Below, piece after piece: positions 41,927 through 50,778 of a DNA stretch of 64,000 nt. The stretch lies in contig NZ_VOHA01000018.1 in NCBI RefSeq assembly GCF_007859315.1, positions 62,001 to 126,000 on the forward strand, given 5' to 3'. The notes beneath the pieces were generated by a model. That model did not search any database. It saw nothing but the letters and a program-made list of their open reading frames with translations, and had not been told where the DNA came from. The DNA is from Reyranella sp. CPCC 100927. GTDB taxonomy: Bacteria > Pseudomonadota > Alphaproteobacteria > Reyranellales > Reyranellaceae. The position numbers and the translations under genes are program-made. How positions within the stretch are numbered: the first letter of the stretch is position 1; each line of letters opens with the position of its first letter.

Positions 41927-44190
41927 CACTTCTCCTCAGCCTCATAAACGCCATCCCAGATGGCAGGCGGTTGGGCAACAAGAGTTTTCAGCCGGACGTT
42001 CATGCGCTCGTAGTATCCCGAGCCCCAATCCGCCACGTCAGCACAGGCCTTCGCCTGTTCAGCCTTGAGCCTTGCCGCCGCGAAATCACCGGCACGATAT
42101 GCCACTAGGAACGCCCCGTGTGCGGCCTCCCAGGCGCGGAACGCCTCGGTATCGCGCAGGGTGGCATCGCCGATCAGGGCGAAGATGCGTTCCGGCTCGC
42201 TCCTGCCCTTCACCTTGACCAGATCGAGCTCGATGCAGGCAAAGTCCGGCGCCGACCGCCGGGTGTCCTCGCCGACGATGATCGCCACGCCATAGACCTT
42301 GCACTGACCTTCCAGGCGTGAGGCCAGATTGACGTCATCGCCCAGCACCGAATAGGTGAAGCGCTGGTCGGACCCGAAGTTGCCGACAGACGCCGGACCC
42401 GTATTGAGGCCGATTCCGATCGCCACCGGGATGTGGTTGCGCCCCTCGTCGTGCGCCTGGCTGCGCCATTCGATATTCAAGTCCTTCAGGCGCGACTGCA
42501 TGGCCAGCGCCGCGCGACAGGCCCGCGCCGCATGGTCCGGCACATCGAGTGGCGCGTTCCAGAATGCCATGATCGAGTCGCCCATGTACTTGTCGATCGT
42601 GCCGCGTTCGGAAAGGATGATGTTGGTCATGGGTGTCAGGAAGCGATTCATGAACCGCGTCAGGCCCGGCGGATCGAACTGCTCGGAAATCGTCGTGAAA
42701 CCGCGCACGTCGGTGAACATCACCGTCAGGATCCGCTCCTCGCCGCCGAGTTGCAGGCGCGCGGGATTGCGCGCCAGTTCCTCGACCACATCCGGTGACA
42801 GGTAGAGGCCAAAGGCACCGCGGATCTGCGCCCGCTCGCGCTCGGTCAGCATGAAACTCGACGCCGAACTGGCGGCGTAGATCAGCGCCAGCATTGCAGG
42901 TGCATAGATGGGATCGACCAGCACGCGTTCGGTGACAAAGAGAAGCCACGGTGCCCCCAGGCCGACGGCCACGCCGACAATCGCCAGCACGCCCTTCCAA
43001 CCGGCCGAGACGCGCGGCATGACGAACACGAAGAGCAAACCCGCCACCAGCAGGAAGCCGGTCTCCAGCGCGCCGGCATAGAACGGCCGCGCCAGGTAGG
43101 TCTCCGTGAAGATCTGCTCGACGAGCTGGGCATGGATCTCGACGCCGGGAATGGCGCTGTCCACCGGTGTGTTGCGGATGTCCTTGAGACCGGCGGCGCT
43201 GGTGCCGACGAAGATAATACTGCCCGCGATCTTCTCCTTGTCGACCCGATCCTCCATCACGTCACGGGCGGAGATGAACCGCTCCTGGCGGTGGCCGCTG
43301 TCGTACAGCACCAGGTTGCCATGGCGGTCGGTCGGTACGATGCGATCGCCGACCCGAACGGACTGCACACCGTCCTGGAATGCCGACAGCGTTCGCGCCA
43401 GCCACCCCAGATCGCCGCCCGATGTCGCGCCGCGCACGACATATGTCGAGGCCTGCACGGCGATGCGCACCGCCTCCAGGGAAAGCGCCGGATAAACATG
43501 CGACTGCGTCTCGAGCCGCAGCAACAGGGGAACGCGGCGGATCACGGTGATGTCGTGGTCGGGCGTGATACCGCCGTTGCCCTTGGCGCCGGCTTCCAGC
43601 AACTCCAAGGTGGAAACCACGCTGGCATAGCGGTTCAGGTACAGCAGCGGATCCTCGCCACTGATCGCGTAGCCGTGTTTCAGACCTGGTGGCCGGCTCT
43701 GGCGCGTCGCGGTATCGAAGGCATAGGCCGTCACCACATTGGCATGGGCGAAGGCATCGGCCAGCAGGCGGTCGTTATCCTGCACGGCGGCGGCAATGCG
43801 CTGCACGGTCTCAGGATCGACATAGGCAATCAGCTCGCGCACCCGGCGATGCCACGACGAAGCGTCGGGCTCGGCAAACAACACGTCGAAGGCAACAACG
43901 GCCGCTCCCTGCTCACTGAGCTTGTCGACCAGCTTGGCAAGCCGATCGCGCGGCCAGGGCCACTGGCCATAGGCTGCCAGCGTTGCTTCGTCGATATCGA
44001 CGATGCGCACGTTCCATTGCGGATCATAGTCACGCGGCTTCAGACGCTGGAACGCATCGAACGCGAAGTCACGCAGCTGGTTGACGCTGGGTGGGTCGGC
44101 GACGCGCAGCGCCAGCGCCGCCAACAGGACCATGAACGGCGCCACGATCGGCAAGCGCCTGCCCCATCGCCTTGCCAGCCACCCGATCAT
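41926..44190 (-). CDS. CHASE2-domain adenylate/guanylate cyclase
   Basis: A 754-residue membrane sensor. After a short N-terminal membrane anchor, residues about 40-350 form a CHASE2 periplasmic sensor domain (for example VNQLRDFAFDAFQRLKPRDY, AAYGQWPWPRDRLAKLVDKL, AAVVAFDVLFAEPD). Three membrane spans follow at about 370-445. The C-terminal class III cyclase domain contains VMFTDVRGFTTISE (metal Asp near 490), DKYMGDSIMAFWN (metal Asp near 540) and VLGDDVNLASRLEGQC (transition-state Asn-Arg). The ATG at 44190 is chosen because GGGGGGAAGGG lies upstream; an ATG at 44214 is the alternative. It makes cAMP or cGMP in response to a periplasmic cue. Confidence 0.93.
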   Translation of the reverse strand: MIGWLARRWGRRLPIVAPFMVLLAALALRVADPPSVNQLRDFAFDAFQRLKPRDYDPQWNVRIVDIDEATLAAYGQWPWPRDRLAKLVDKLSEQGAAVVAFDVLFAEPDASSWHRRVRELIAYVDPETVQRIAAAVQDNDRLLADAFAHANVVTAYAFDTATRQSRPPGLKHGYAISGEDPLLYLNRYASVVSTLELLEAGAKGNGGITPDHDITVIRRVPLLLRLETQSHVYPALSLEAVRIAVQASTYVVRGATSGGDLGWLARTLSAFQDGVQSVRVGDRIVPTDRHGNLVLYDSGHRQERFISARDVMEDRVDKEKIAGSIIFVGTSAAGLKDIRNTPVDSAIPGVEIHAQLVEQIFTETYLARPFYAGALETGFLLVAGLLFVFVMPRVSAGWKGVLAIVGVAVGLGAPWLLFVTERVLVDPIYAPAMLALIYAASSASSFMLTERERAQIRGAFGLYLSPDVVEELARNPARLQLGGEERILTVMFTDVRGFTTISEQFDPPGLTRFMNRFLTPMTNIILSERGTIDKYMGDSIMAFWNAPLDVPDHAARACRAALAMQSRLKDLNIEWRSQAHDEGRNHIPVAIGIGLNTGPASVGNFGSDQRFTYSVLGDDVNLASRLEGQCKVYGVAIIVGEDTRRSAPDFACIELDLVKVKGRSEPERIFALIGDATLRDTEAFRAWEAAHGAFLVAYRAGDFAAARLKAEQAKACADVADWGSGYYERMNVRLKTLVAQPPAIWDGVYEAEEK

Positions 44191-44243
44191 TCGCCCTTCC
44201 CCCCGGCACGACATTACGGTCAGCCGCGCCGGCCGTCCATGTC

Positions 44244-45233
44244 ATGCCTTCCCCGCCGAGCCCCCCGATGCTATCTCCGCGTGCGATGTCGAGTTTCCCC
44301 TCTCCCGGTTCGTTGTCCGATTCCGTCGGCGGTATCTACAGCAAGGTCGTGGCGCTCGCGCTGCTGTCCACTATGGATGCCATGGTGAAGGCGCTCGGTG
44401 CGCGCTATCCGACCCTACAAATCGTCTTCTGCCGCAGCGTGTTTTCGGTACTGCCGCTTCTGTGGCTGATCCAGGCCGCCGGCGGCTGGCAAACGCTTGC
44501 CACGCGCCAGCCCCTGCTGCAGTTCGGCCGCGTGGTCGTATCGTTCCTGTCGATGTTCGGCTTCTTCTACCTCTTCCCGTTGATGCCGCTGGCGGAACTG
44601 TATGCGATCTCGTTCGCCTCGCCGTTCTTCATGACCGTCCTGGGTGTCCTGCTGCTGGGCGAGCAGGTCGGCTGGCGCCGCTGGTGTGCGGTGATCGTCG
44701 GCTTCATCGGCGTACTGATCATCGTGCAGCCGGGAACGGCAGCATTCCATCCGCTGTCGCTGGCGGTGCTGGGCACCACGTTCTGCTACGCGCTCTCGAT
44801 GATCTGCGTGCGCCGCCTCAGCCGGACCGACAGCGACCAGACCATCCTGTGCTATTCCATCGCGTCGATCACCGTGAGCGGCCTGATCATCAGCGGCAAC
44901 GAGATTGCCGGGCAACCGTTGGGTACCGCTTGGATCTGGCCGACATTCACCGACTGGCTATGGCTGGCCGCGATCGGTTTGACCGGCGGCTTTGGGCAGA
45001 TCCTCATGACGCGCGCCTGGCGGCTGGCCCCTGCTGCCGTGCTGGCGCCGTTCGACTACGTCTCGATCGTGTTCGCGCTGAGCTACGGCTGGTTGTTCTG
45101 GCGCGAGGTGCCGACCGTCTGGTTGTGGCTGGGCCTGCCGCTGATCATCGGCTCCGGCCTCTACATGCTGCATCGTGAGCGCGTGCGTGCGCGTCAGAGG
45201 CGGTCGGGGTCCGATGACAATTCGACCGCATGA
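44244..45233 (+). CDS. EamA/DMT-family transporter
   Basis: A 329-residue drug/metabolite transporter with ten predicted spans in two EamA repeats. Typical loops are GIYSKVVALALLSTMDAMVK in the first half and AAIGLTGGFGQILMTRAWRL in the second. It is divergent from the cyclase gene, with only about 50 bases between starts, so the start is uncertain (44244, 44268 and 44286 are all possible) and no clear ribosome site is seen. Substrate unknown. Confidence 0.85.
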   Translation: MPSPPSPPMLSPRAMSSFPSPGSLSDSVGGIYSKVVALALLSTMDAMVKALGARYPTLQIVFCRSVFSVLPLLWLIQAAGGWQTLATRQPLLQFGRVVVSFLSMFGFFYLFPLMPLAELYAISFASPFFMTVLGVLLLGEQVGWRRWCAVIVGFIGVLIIVQPGTAAFHPLSLAVLGTTFCYALSMICVRRLSRTDSDQTILCYSIASITVSGLIISGNEIAGQPLGTAWIWPTFTDWLWLAAIGLTGGFGQILMTRAWRLAPAAVLAPFDYVSIVFALSYGWLFWREVPTVWLWLGLPLIIGSGLYMLHRERVRARQRRSGSDDNSTA

Positions 45234-45282
45234 TATTGCACAACAGTGACTTTTAATGTACAAGACATTGGTAAATATCGTC

Positions 45283-45321
45283 GATCAGGTTGAGTAGTCA
45301 TCGATATCCGTCAACCTGATC
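45283..45321. promoter_or_regulatory. Perfect 11-base inverted repeat, candidate operator or RNA hairpin
   Basis: GATCAGGTTGA (45283-45293) and TCAACCTGATC (45311-45321) are exact complements with a 17-base loop, 50 bases after the DMT transporter stop codon. No T-run follows, so it is not a standard terminator. It stands at the head of the AT-rich leader before the barrel gene. Confidence 0.5.
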
Positions 45322-45370
45322 AAGATCGCTCGGCTCTCGGTATGGAGGGGCGCCGGGCCACAAACAGATC

Positions 45371-45396
45371 ACACATGCCGATGCTGCCGCATGTGT
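45371..45396. promoter_or_regulatory. Second inverted repeat in the barrel-gene leader
   Basis: ACACATGC (45371-45378) and GCATGTGT (45389-45396) form a perfect 8-base stem with a 10-base loop, about 50 bases before the first ATG of the TPR-barrel gene. It might be an operator or leader hairpin. Confidence 0.45.
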
Positions 45397-45443
45397 AACT
45401 AATCCTACAGCATATTGCTGCGCGTTTCGCTTTTGCGTCGCAC

Positions 45444-46934
45444 ATGTTCAGGTCCCAGGGCCTGCAAGCTATTTCATTTGGGGGTTCGAGAACGGTTTCG
45501 CCTGCGTACACGCGGACTCGCTGCGGCGACGTCCAACGCGTGACGAGGAGGTGCGCCGTAAACGCGTCAGTGTCGACCGAGGGGGATCGGTTGAACGGGC
45601 CAGGGTGGTTGCGCGCAGGTCTGCTCTCGATCTGCATGACGTTCGGGGGTCAGCACGAGTCGAACGCCCAGACGCCGCCGGCGTCAGCGGATCGCGCTGC
45701 CTATGACAGCGCATTCAAGGAGATGATCGGCGATCCCGGCAATCTTCAGAAGGCGTTCACCTTCGTCGAACGCGCGATCAAGGTCGGCGATCTGGAAGGC
45801 GCTGTCGCCGCGCTGGAACGCATGCTGATTCTCGCCCCGAACCTGCCGCGCGTACGCCTGGAGCTCGGCGTTCTCTACTATCGACTTGGTTCGTATCAAA
45901 TCGCCCGGCGGTACATCGCCGAGGTACTCGCCCTGCCCGATGTGCCGCCGCCCGTGCGCCAACGCGCCGAGGCTTTTCAGGAAGAGATCGATCGCCAGAT
46001 CAATCCGCACAAATTCTCCGGCACTCTGCTCTTCGGTTTCCGTTATCAATCGAACGCCAATGCCGCACCGACAGCCGGCAACGTGCGGTTCGGCGGCCTG
46101 GATGCCCAGCTCGACCGCCAGTTCACGGCCAAGAAAGACGGCAACGCCTTCGTCATCGGCAGCTTCCAGCACCTCTGGGACTTCGGCCTGCAAGGCGGCG
46201 AGTCGCTGGACACACAGGCGACGATCTACGCGGCGCGGCAGTTCAAGGCCACCGCTGTCGATCTGCTCTACGCCAGCGTCACAAGCGGCCCCCGCATGTG
46301 GCTGCTGCCCTCGCAGCTACCGCAGGTCAGCATCCGGCCTTATGTCGGGATCGACTATGTGATCCTGGGAACGTCGACGGAGTATTGGGCGCCGGGTGTC
46401 GGCGTCAATCTCGACAAGAAGTGGTCCGACGTTGCCGTGAGTTTCGTCGCCGAGGTCCGTCGCCGCGACTATCACAACAGCAAGAAGCGCCCGTTCAACG
46501 ATTTCCGCACCGGCTGGGAGACGTTCGGACGCATATCCGCCGACTGGCAGGTATTGCCCTGGCTGTCGCTGGGCGCATGGGCCGGCGCCGGCCGTTTCGA
46601 CGCCAAGAAACGCTTCGAAAGCTACAACGAATGGCTGCTGGGTGTCGGCGCACAGGCCATGCTCGGCCAACCGGCGTGGGCACCTGGTGAGCAGATCACG
46701 CTGACGTTGTCGGCGGCGCGCCTGTGGGACAACTACGACGCACCGGATCCCGCTCTCGATCCGGGAACGACGCGGCGCGACCGCGAGTGGCGCCTGTCGC
46801 TGACACTGCAGGTCCCGATCGCCGAGCGCCTCGCCATCGTGCTGCAGGCGGCGCGCAACGCACGGTCATCATCGCTGCCCAACTTCGACTACACGAACTA
46901 CATCGGTATGGCCGGCCTGACCTGGCGCTTCTAG
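45444..46934 (+). CDS. Slam/DUF560-like TPR plus outer-membrane beta-barrel protein
   Basis: A 496-residue exported protein. After a signal region (WLRAGLLSICMTFGG) come TPR-like helices (residues about 100-175: LQKAFTFVERAIKVGDLEGA, AALERMLILAPNLPRVRLEL, GVLYYRLGSYQIARRYI), then from about 190 a series of amphipathic strands (GTLLFGFRYQSNANAAPTAG, SFQHLWDFGLQGG, ISADWQVLPWLSLGAWAGAG) ending MAGLTWRF with a terminal Phe, typical of outer-membrane barrels. TPR plus barrel is the layout of Slam translocons that export TbpB-like cargo, the likely role here. ATG at 45444 is used; a TTG at 45591 with a GAGGGGGA site gives a tidier signal peptide. Confidence 0.75.
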   Translation: MFRSQGLQAISFGGSRTVSPAYTRTRCGDVQRVTRRCAVNASVSTEGDRLNGPGWLRAGLLSICMTFGGQHESNAQTPPASADRAAYDSAFKEMIGDPGNLQKAFTFVERAIKVGDLEGAVAALERMLILAPNLPRVRLELGVLYYRLGSYQIARRYIAEVLALPDVPPPVRQRAEAFQEEIDRQINPHKFSGTLLFGFRYQSNANAAPTAGNVRFGGLDAQLDRQFTAKKDGNAFVIGSFQHLWDFGLQGGESLDTQATIYAARQFKATAVDLLYASVTSGPRMWLLPSQLPQVSIRPYVGIDYVILGTSTEYWAPGVGVNLDKKWSDVAVSFVAEVRRRDYHNSKKRPFNDFRTGWETFGRISADWQVLPWLSLGAWAGAGRFDAKKRFESYNEWLLGVGAQAMLGQPAWAPGEQITLTLSAARLWDNYDAPDPALDPGTTRRDREWRLSLTLQVPIAERLAIVLQAARNARSSSLPNFDYTNYIGMAGLTWRF

Positions 46935-46963
46935 GCAGTGCGGCCGCCAAGGAGAGACGCATG

Positions 46964-49789
46964 AAGACGATCTCCATTCATCACACTCTCTCTCTCGCGA
47001 TCCTGACGCTGCTCTGTATCCACGGCAGCGCGGCGGCGAAAGTCGGCGTGACCAGCTCGGCCACCGGCGAGCCCATCGGCACCCCGCCGGCGCAGCGCGA
47101 GCGCATCCTGCACGTCGGCACCGACGTCTTCGCCAACGAAGCGATTCGCACGGCGGCCAACGACCGGGCCCATCTGCTGTTCAACGATGGCACGGCGCTG
47201 ACGATCGGCCCCAACAGCCAGGTGGCCATCGACCGCTACGTCTACGATCCGGACAAACGCACCGGCGACATCGCCGTGACCGTCACCAAGGGCGTGTTCC
47301 GGCTGGTCGGTGGCAACATCACCAAATCCTCGGAAGCCGTGGTCAAGACACCCTCGGCGACTATCGGCATCCGGGGCGGCATTACCGTCATCGACGCGAC
47401 GGTGCCCGATGCGGTGAAGGCGTACTTCCTGTTCGGCGAACGCATGCGGGTCACCAACAACAATGGCGAACAGATCGCCCGGCGTCCCGGCAGCATCATC
47501 GAGATCGCCTTGGGACAGCGGCCGGCGGACCCGCGTCTTGCCACACGCACCGAGCTTGCAGCGCCCAAAGGGGCCTTGGAAGCGTCGTCGGCGGCACCGT
47601 CGCCGCCGGGAACGCGCGGCAGCAGCATACCCAGCGCGACCACGATCGAGCAGGGCCTGGCGCAATCCGGCGTCGGCAGCACCAATTCAAACTTGCCGCC
47701 GGAGTCCATCGCACCCCCGGGCGCCAACACGGCGCAAGGCGGTTCGGCTGCCGCCGTGGCGCAGGCCAACGCCGCCGGCACGGATGCGACCAGCCGCGCC
47801 ATGCAGCGCGCGCTGGTCCAGATGACGGGGCCGGAATCAACCCCGCCAGGCCCGACGCAGCAGATCCCACCGCCGCAACAGACAACGGCACCACCGCCGC
47901 CGCCGCCGCCTCCACCGCCACAAACAACGGCACCACCGCCCCCACCGCCGCCAAGCGTGGTGACGCTCGGTAGTCAGGGGCGCTTTGTTGCCGACCCACC
48001 GTACATGGGCTTCAACAACGCGACCCTGGCCGCGCCGCGTGATCCGAGCAACAACACAGCGCTCGCCAGCGCCACCGTCACCGACAACAGCCGGCTGACG
48101 CTCACGACCCAATCGGGTGCTTCCTTCATCCTGCCTTGGAGTCCCGGCGCCGGTGCCGTGCTGTCGGCTTCCAACACCAGTTCGACCTTCGGCCCGCTCT
48201 CCGGCATCGGCCTGATTGCACCGGCAGGCGACTTCTTTGCATACGTCTTCGCACCCGACAGCGCGCCCGAAAGGGCCGGCGGAGTCTTCGGCGGCACACC
48301 GACGCCGACCGCCAGCCTGCCGACTGCCGGGTTCGCCTCCCACGTTCTCGTCGGCATCCAATCGGCAACGTCGATCTCGGCCAGTCCCTTCGTGCCGGAA
48401 GCCGACGCCCTGCGGCCGGCGATCCTGACGGCGTTCAATTCGCCGCTGCTGTCCCGTTATTCGGCGAATGCGCACGTATCGCAGATCGGTAGTGCGCCCG
48501 ATCCCAACCAGCGCGCCGTTGCCATGCAAGCGTCCCTGGGCATCGTCGGCCAGGGTGCCGCACAGTCGTCCTATATGGGTCTCATCCTGGCCACCTACAT
48601 CACCGACTACACCAAGCCCGACGCCATCGTGTTGTCAGGTTCGTACAACGGCTCGCTGCGTGCGTCGGCAATGGCGCGCACGGTGCGCTTCGGCGCCGCC
48701 GCCTCGACGATGGAAACACAGACGGGCACGGCGATCTATGGGCCGCAGGCGGACTACATGGTGCTGGGGCCGGACAGCCATGTGACGTCGGGCGTCGGCG
48801 ACAGCGTGCGCATCGAGCAGGCCGCCTTGCGACAGCCGCATGAGAGCCCGAGCGCGACGAGCAGCTACTACCCGGTGGCGATCGCATTGCCCGCGCCAGT
48901 CCCCGACGGGCTGGGTACGCGGCGAACCACCCGGACGATGAACGGCTACGCCGGCGCCAACGTCGAGACCAGCAGCGCCGCCGGCGTGTTCTCGGAATAC
49001 AGCCTGCGCAACACCCGACCGACCGACATCAGCATCACGACCGACGCCTCGAGCAACCGCGTCGAGGCCTCGCTGCGGATGAAAAGATCGGACAGCTACC
49101 ACAGCGACCTGACGCTGCAGCTGGGTGGCCTGACCGGCAACAGCCGGTCGCGGTCGGCGTTCATCGACGACGGCAATTTCGCCATGACGCAGAACGCCAA
49201 CGTGAGTTCGACCTACAATGACGGCAACCCGGCCAATGCGCGCGTGTTCGCCGTGACGCAGTCGACCGTGCCGGTGCACAACCTGCTGCCCGCCGGTGTG
49301 GGCTTCTGCGACTGCGCATACCTGTCCTGGGGCTATTGGGCGGGCGACGTGCGCTACGACAGCGGGCCGCGCATCAACGAGCGCGATCGCATGCACCTGG
49401 GCACCTGGGTCGCCGGCGAGTTGGCCAGCAAGTCGCAAATTCCCGTCTACGGCACCGCCACCTATAACGGCCATATCATCGGCAACGTCACCAACGGCAA
49501 CAACCGCTACCTGGCGGCGGGTGCATTCCAGCACGGCTGGAACTTCGGCAGCCGCAGCGGAACGGTGACGATCACAAACTTCGATGGCGCCAACTACAGC
49601 GGCACGTCATCCGCTGCCGCGTGGACACCGCAGAATTTCGCGGCCTCGATCGCGGGCGCAGGGCGGACGGGTTCGCTGAACGGCTCCTTCTTCAGGAGCC
49701 CGGCAGACCCGGTCGCCTATCAGGCCGGGAGCTTCGCCATCAACGGCGCGGGATACAGGGCGACCGGCATCTTTGCCGGCAAACGGTGA
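46964..49789 (+). CDS. FecR-domain protein with Pro-rich linker and TbpB-like C-terminal barrel
   Basis: A 941-residue exported protein, starting at 46964 after AGGAGA. Signal residues 1-25 end at SAAA. Residues about 40-150 form a FecR domain (AHLLFNDGTALTIGPNSQVA, VVKTPSATIGIRGGI). A Pro/Thr/Gln-rich linker, with two runs of 7-10 prolines, lies at about 300-330. The remainder is beta-rich and ends SFAINGAGYRATGIFAGKR, similar to the closing strands of TbpB-type barrels. The upstream TPR-barrel gene is 29 bases away and is probably its exporter. A canonical lipobox is absent, so it may be released or surface-bound without lipid. Function unknown; FecR domains often pair with CHASE2 sensors. 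Confidence 0.75.
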   Translation, partial: KTISIHHTLSLAILTLLCIHGSAAAKVGVTSSATGEPIGTPPAQRERILHVGTDVFANEAIRTAANDRAHLLFNDGTALTIGPNSQVAIDRYVYDPDKRTGDIAVTVTKGVFRLVGGNITKSSEAVVKTPSATIGIRGGITVIDATVPDAVKAYFLFGERMRVTNNNGEQIARRPGSIIEIALGQRPADPRLATRTELAAPKGALEASSAAPSPPGTRGSSIPSATTIEQGLAQSGVGSTNSNLPPESIAPPGANTAQGGSAAAVAQANAAGTDATSRAMQRALVQMTGPESTPPGPTQQIPPPQQTTAPPPPPPPPPPQTTAPPPPPPPSVVTLGSQGRFVADPPYMGFNNATLAAPRDPSNNTALASATVTDNSRLTLTTQSGASFILPWSPGAGAVLSASNTSSTFGPLSGIGLIAPAGDFFAYVFAPDSAPERAGGVFGGTPTPTASLPTAGFASHVLVGIQSATSISASPFVPEADALRPAILTAFNSPLLSRYSANAHVSQIGSAPDPNQRAVAMQASLGIVGQGAAQSSYMGLILATYITDYTKPDAIVLSGSYNGSLRASAMARTVRFGAAASTMETQTGTAIYGPQADYMVLGPDSHVTSGVGDSVRIEQAALRQPHESPSATSSYYPVAIALPAPVPDGLGTRRTTRTMNGYAGANVETSSAAGVFSEYSLRNTRPTDISITTDASSNRVEASLRMKRSDSYHSDLTLQLGGLTGNSRSRSAFIDDGNFAMTQNANVSSTYNDGNPANARVFAVTQSTVPVHNLLPAGVGFCDCAYLSWGYWAGDVRYDSGPRINERDRMHLGTWVAGELASKSQIPVYGTATYNGHIIGNVTNGNNRYLAAGAFQHGWNFGSRSGTVTITNFDGANYSGTSSAAAWTPQNFAASIAGAGRTGSLNGSFFRSPADPVAYQAGSFAINGAGYRATGIFAGKR

Positions 49790-49832
49790 CGTCCGGGAAG
49801 GCAGGCTTGCGGCCGGCGCCCACGGACGACCG

Positions 49833-50591
49833 CTACGCGGCCTTCTTGCGGTCGGCGGCCAGGTTGGCGAGGGCGTTCCAGCCGCCGAACGACAGCAGGT
49901 GGGCATAGGTCCAGCCCAGCCAGCCCTTGTCGCGCCAGGTCTCGAGGGTCGCGATCGGCAGCTTGTTGAAGCGCGCCTCGTCGACCACCTTGAAGCCGGC
50001 CAGCGACAGCCGCTCGGTGCCGGCGATGGTGGCCTGGGCCTGGTTGTCGACCAGCAGGTCGGCAGCCTGCAAGGCCTCGACGTACTCGGCGGTCGCCTTG
50101 TGATTGCCCTGGTAGGCGGCACAGAACTGCAGGGCGCTGTTCACCAGTTCGGTCGGCTTTCCGGCGCCATCGAACAGCGGCAGCTTGCTGCCATCGACGA
50201 CGAACCCACCGCCCTCGTCGACGGCCAGAATGAGCTGACCGCCCGTGGCCTCAATAAACACGAACGGGTAGCGGCGCACATAGGCCGGGATATAGGTCTG
50301 CGGCAGCCACGTGCCGTCGCCGCTCACGAACAGGTTTTCGTCAGCCCGCAGACCCAGCACCGCCACCGGGATCGGCACCCCCTGGCCGGAGAACACGATC
50401 GGGTAATGGCGCTGGGCCAGCGCAAACTCGGCCCCGCTCACCGGCACCGAATTGGTCCGGGCGGAAAAACCGAACCCGGGATTGTCGCGCAGCGACTTGC
50501 CCTTGTGGCGATTGGCGTCGACCGGCACCGGCTGGGTGTAGAACAGCGGCATGGGCGGTGGGGATGACGTTTGGCCGTTGGCAGTGGACAC
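49833..50591 (-). CDS. SapC-family protein
   Basis: A 252-residue protein of the SapC family (PF07277), small soluble proteins common in Proteobacteria with no established enzymatic role. Blocks such as FALAQRHYPIVFSGQGVPIP, PQTYIPAYVRRYPFVFIEAT and LDDVAR-like WTYAHLLSFGGWNAL match the family as I recall it. The start is taken as the GTG at 50591; an ATG at 50552 is possible, since neither has a strong ribosome site. It converges with the FecR gene, 43 bases from its stop. Confidence 0.82.
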   Translation of the reverse strand: MSTANGQTSSPPPMPLFYTQPVPVDANRHKGKSLRDNPGFGFSARTNSVPVSGAEFALAQRHYPIVFSGQGVPIPVAVLGLRADENLFVSGDGTWLPQTYIPAYVRRYPFVFIEATGGQLILAVDEGGGFVVDGSKLPLFDGAGKPTELVNSALQFCAAYQGNHKATAEYVEALQAADLLVDNQAQATIAGTERLSLAGFKVVDEARFNKLPIATLETWRDKGWLGWTYAHLLSFGGWNALANLAADRKKAA

Positions 50592-50703
50592 GACAAAGCC
50601 CCGTTTTCTGTACGGTTACTGGATCTTCCTGCAGTCTAATCGCCAGAACGCCTCCTGGGCCATTGTTTTTGGTCCATCAACGAATGCCGGATTCCGCATC
50701 TTG

Positions 50704-50733
50704 TTGACAGTTTCGCTCCCAGCACCACATTAG
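50704..50733 (+). promoter_or_regulatory. Possible erpA promoter
   Basis: A consensus TTGACA (50704-50709) is followed at 18 bases by CATTAG (50728-50733), a weak -10. It is the best candidate upstream of the A-type carrier gene. The only other feature in the 187-base gap is a short AT-rich stretch. Confidence 0.35.
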
Positions 50734-50778
50734 AAGTGAGGTGGGCCGGACGCGGCCCGGAAATCAGGGTCCAGGACC

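Noticed and set aside
47865-47955. A CRISPR-like short direct repeat in the Pro-rich linker
   Set aside because: The repeat unit encodes poly-proline within one open frame and has no spacer variation.
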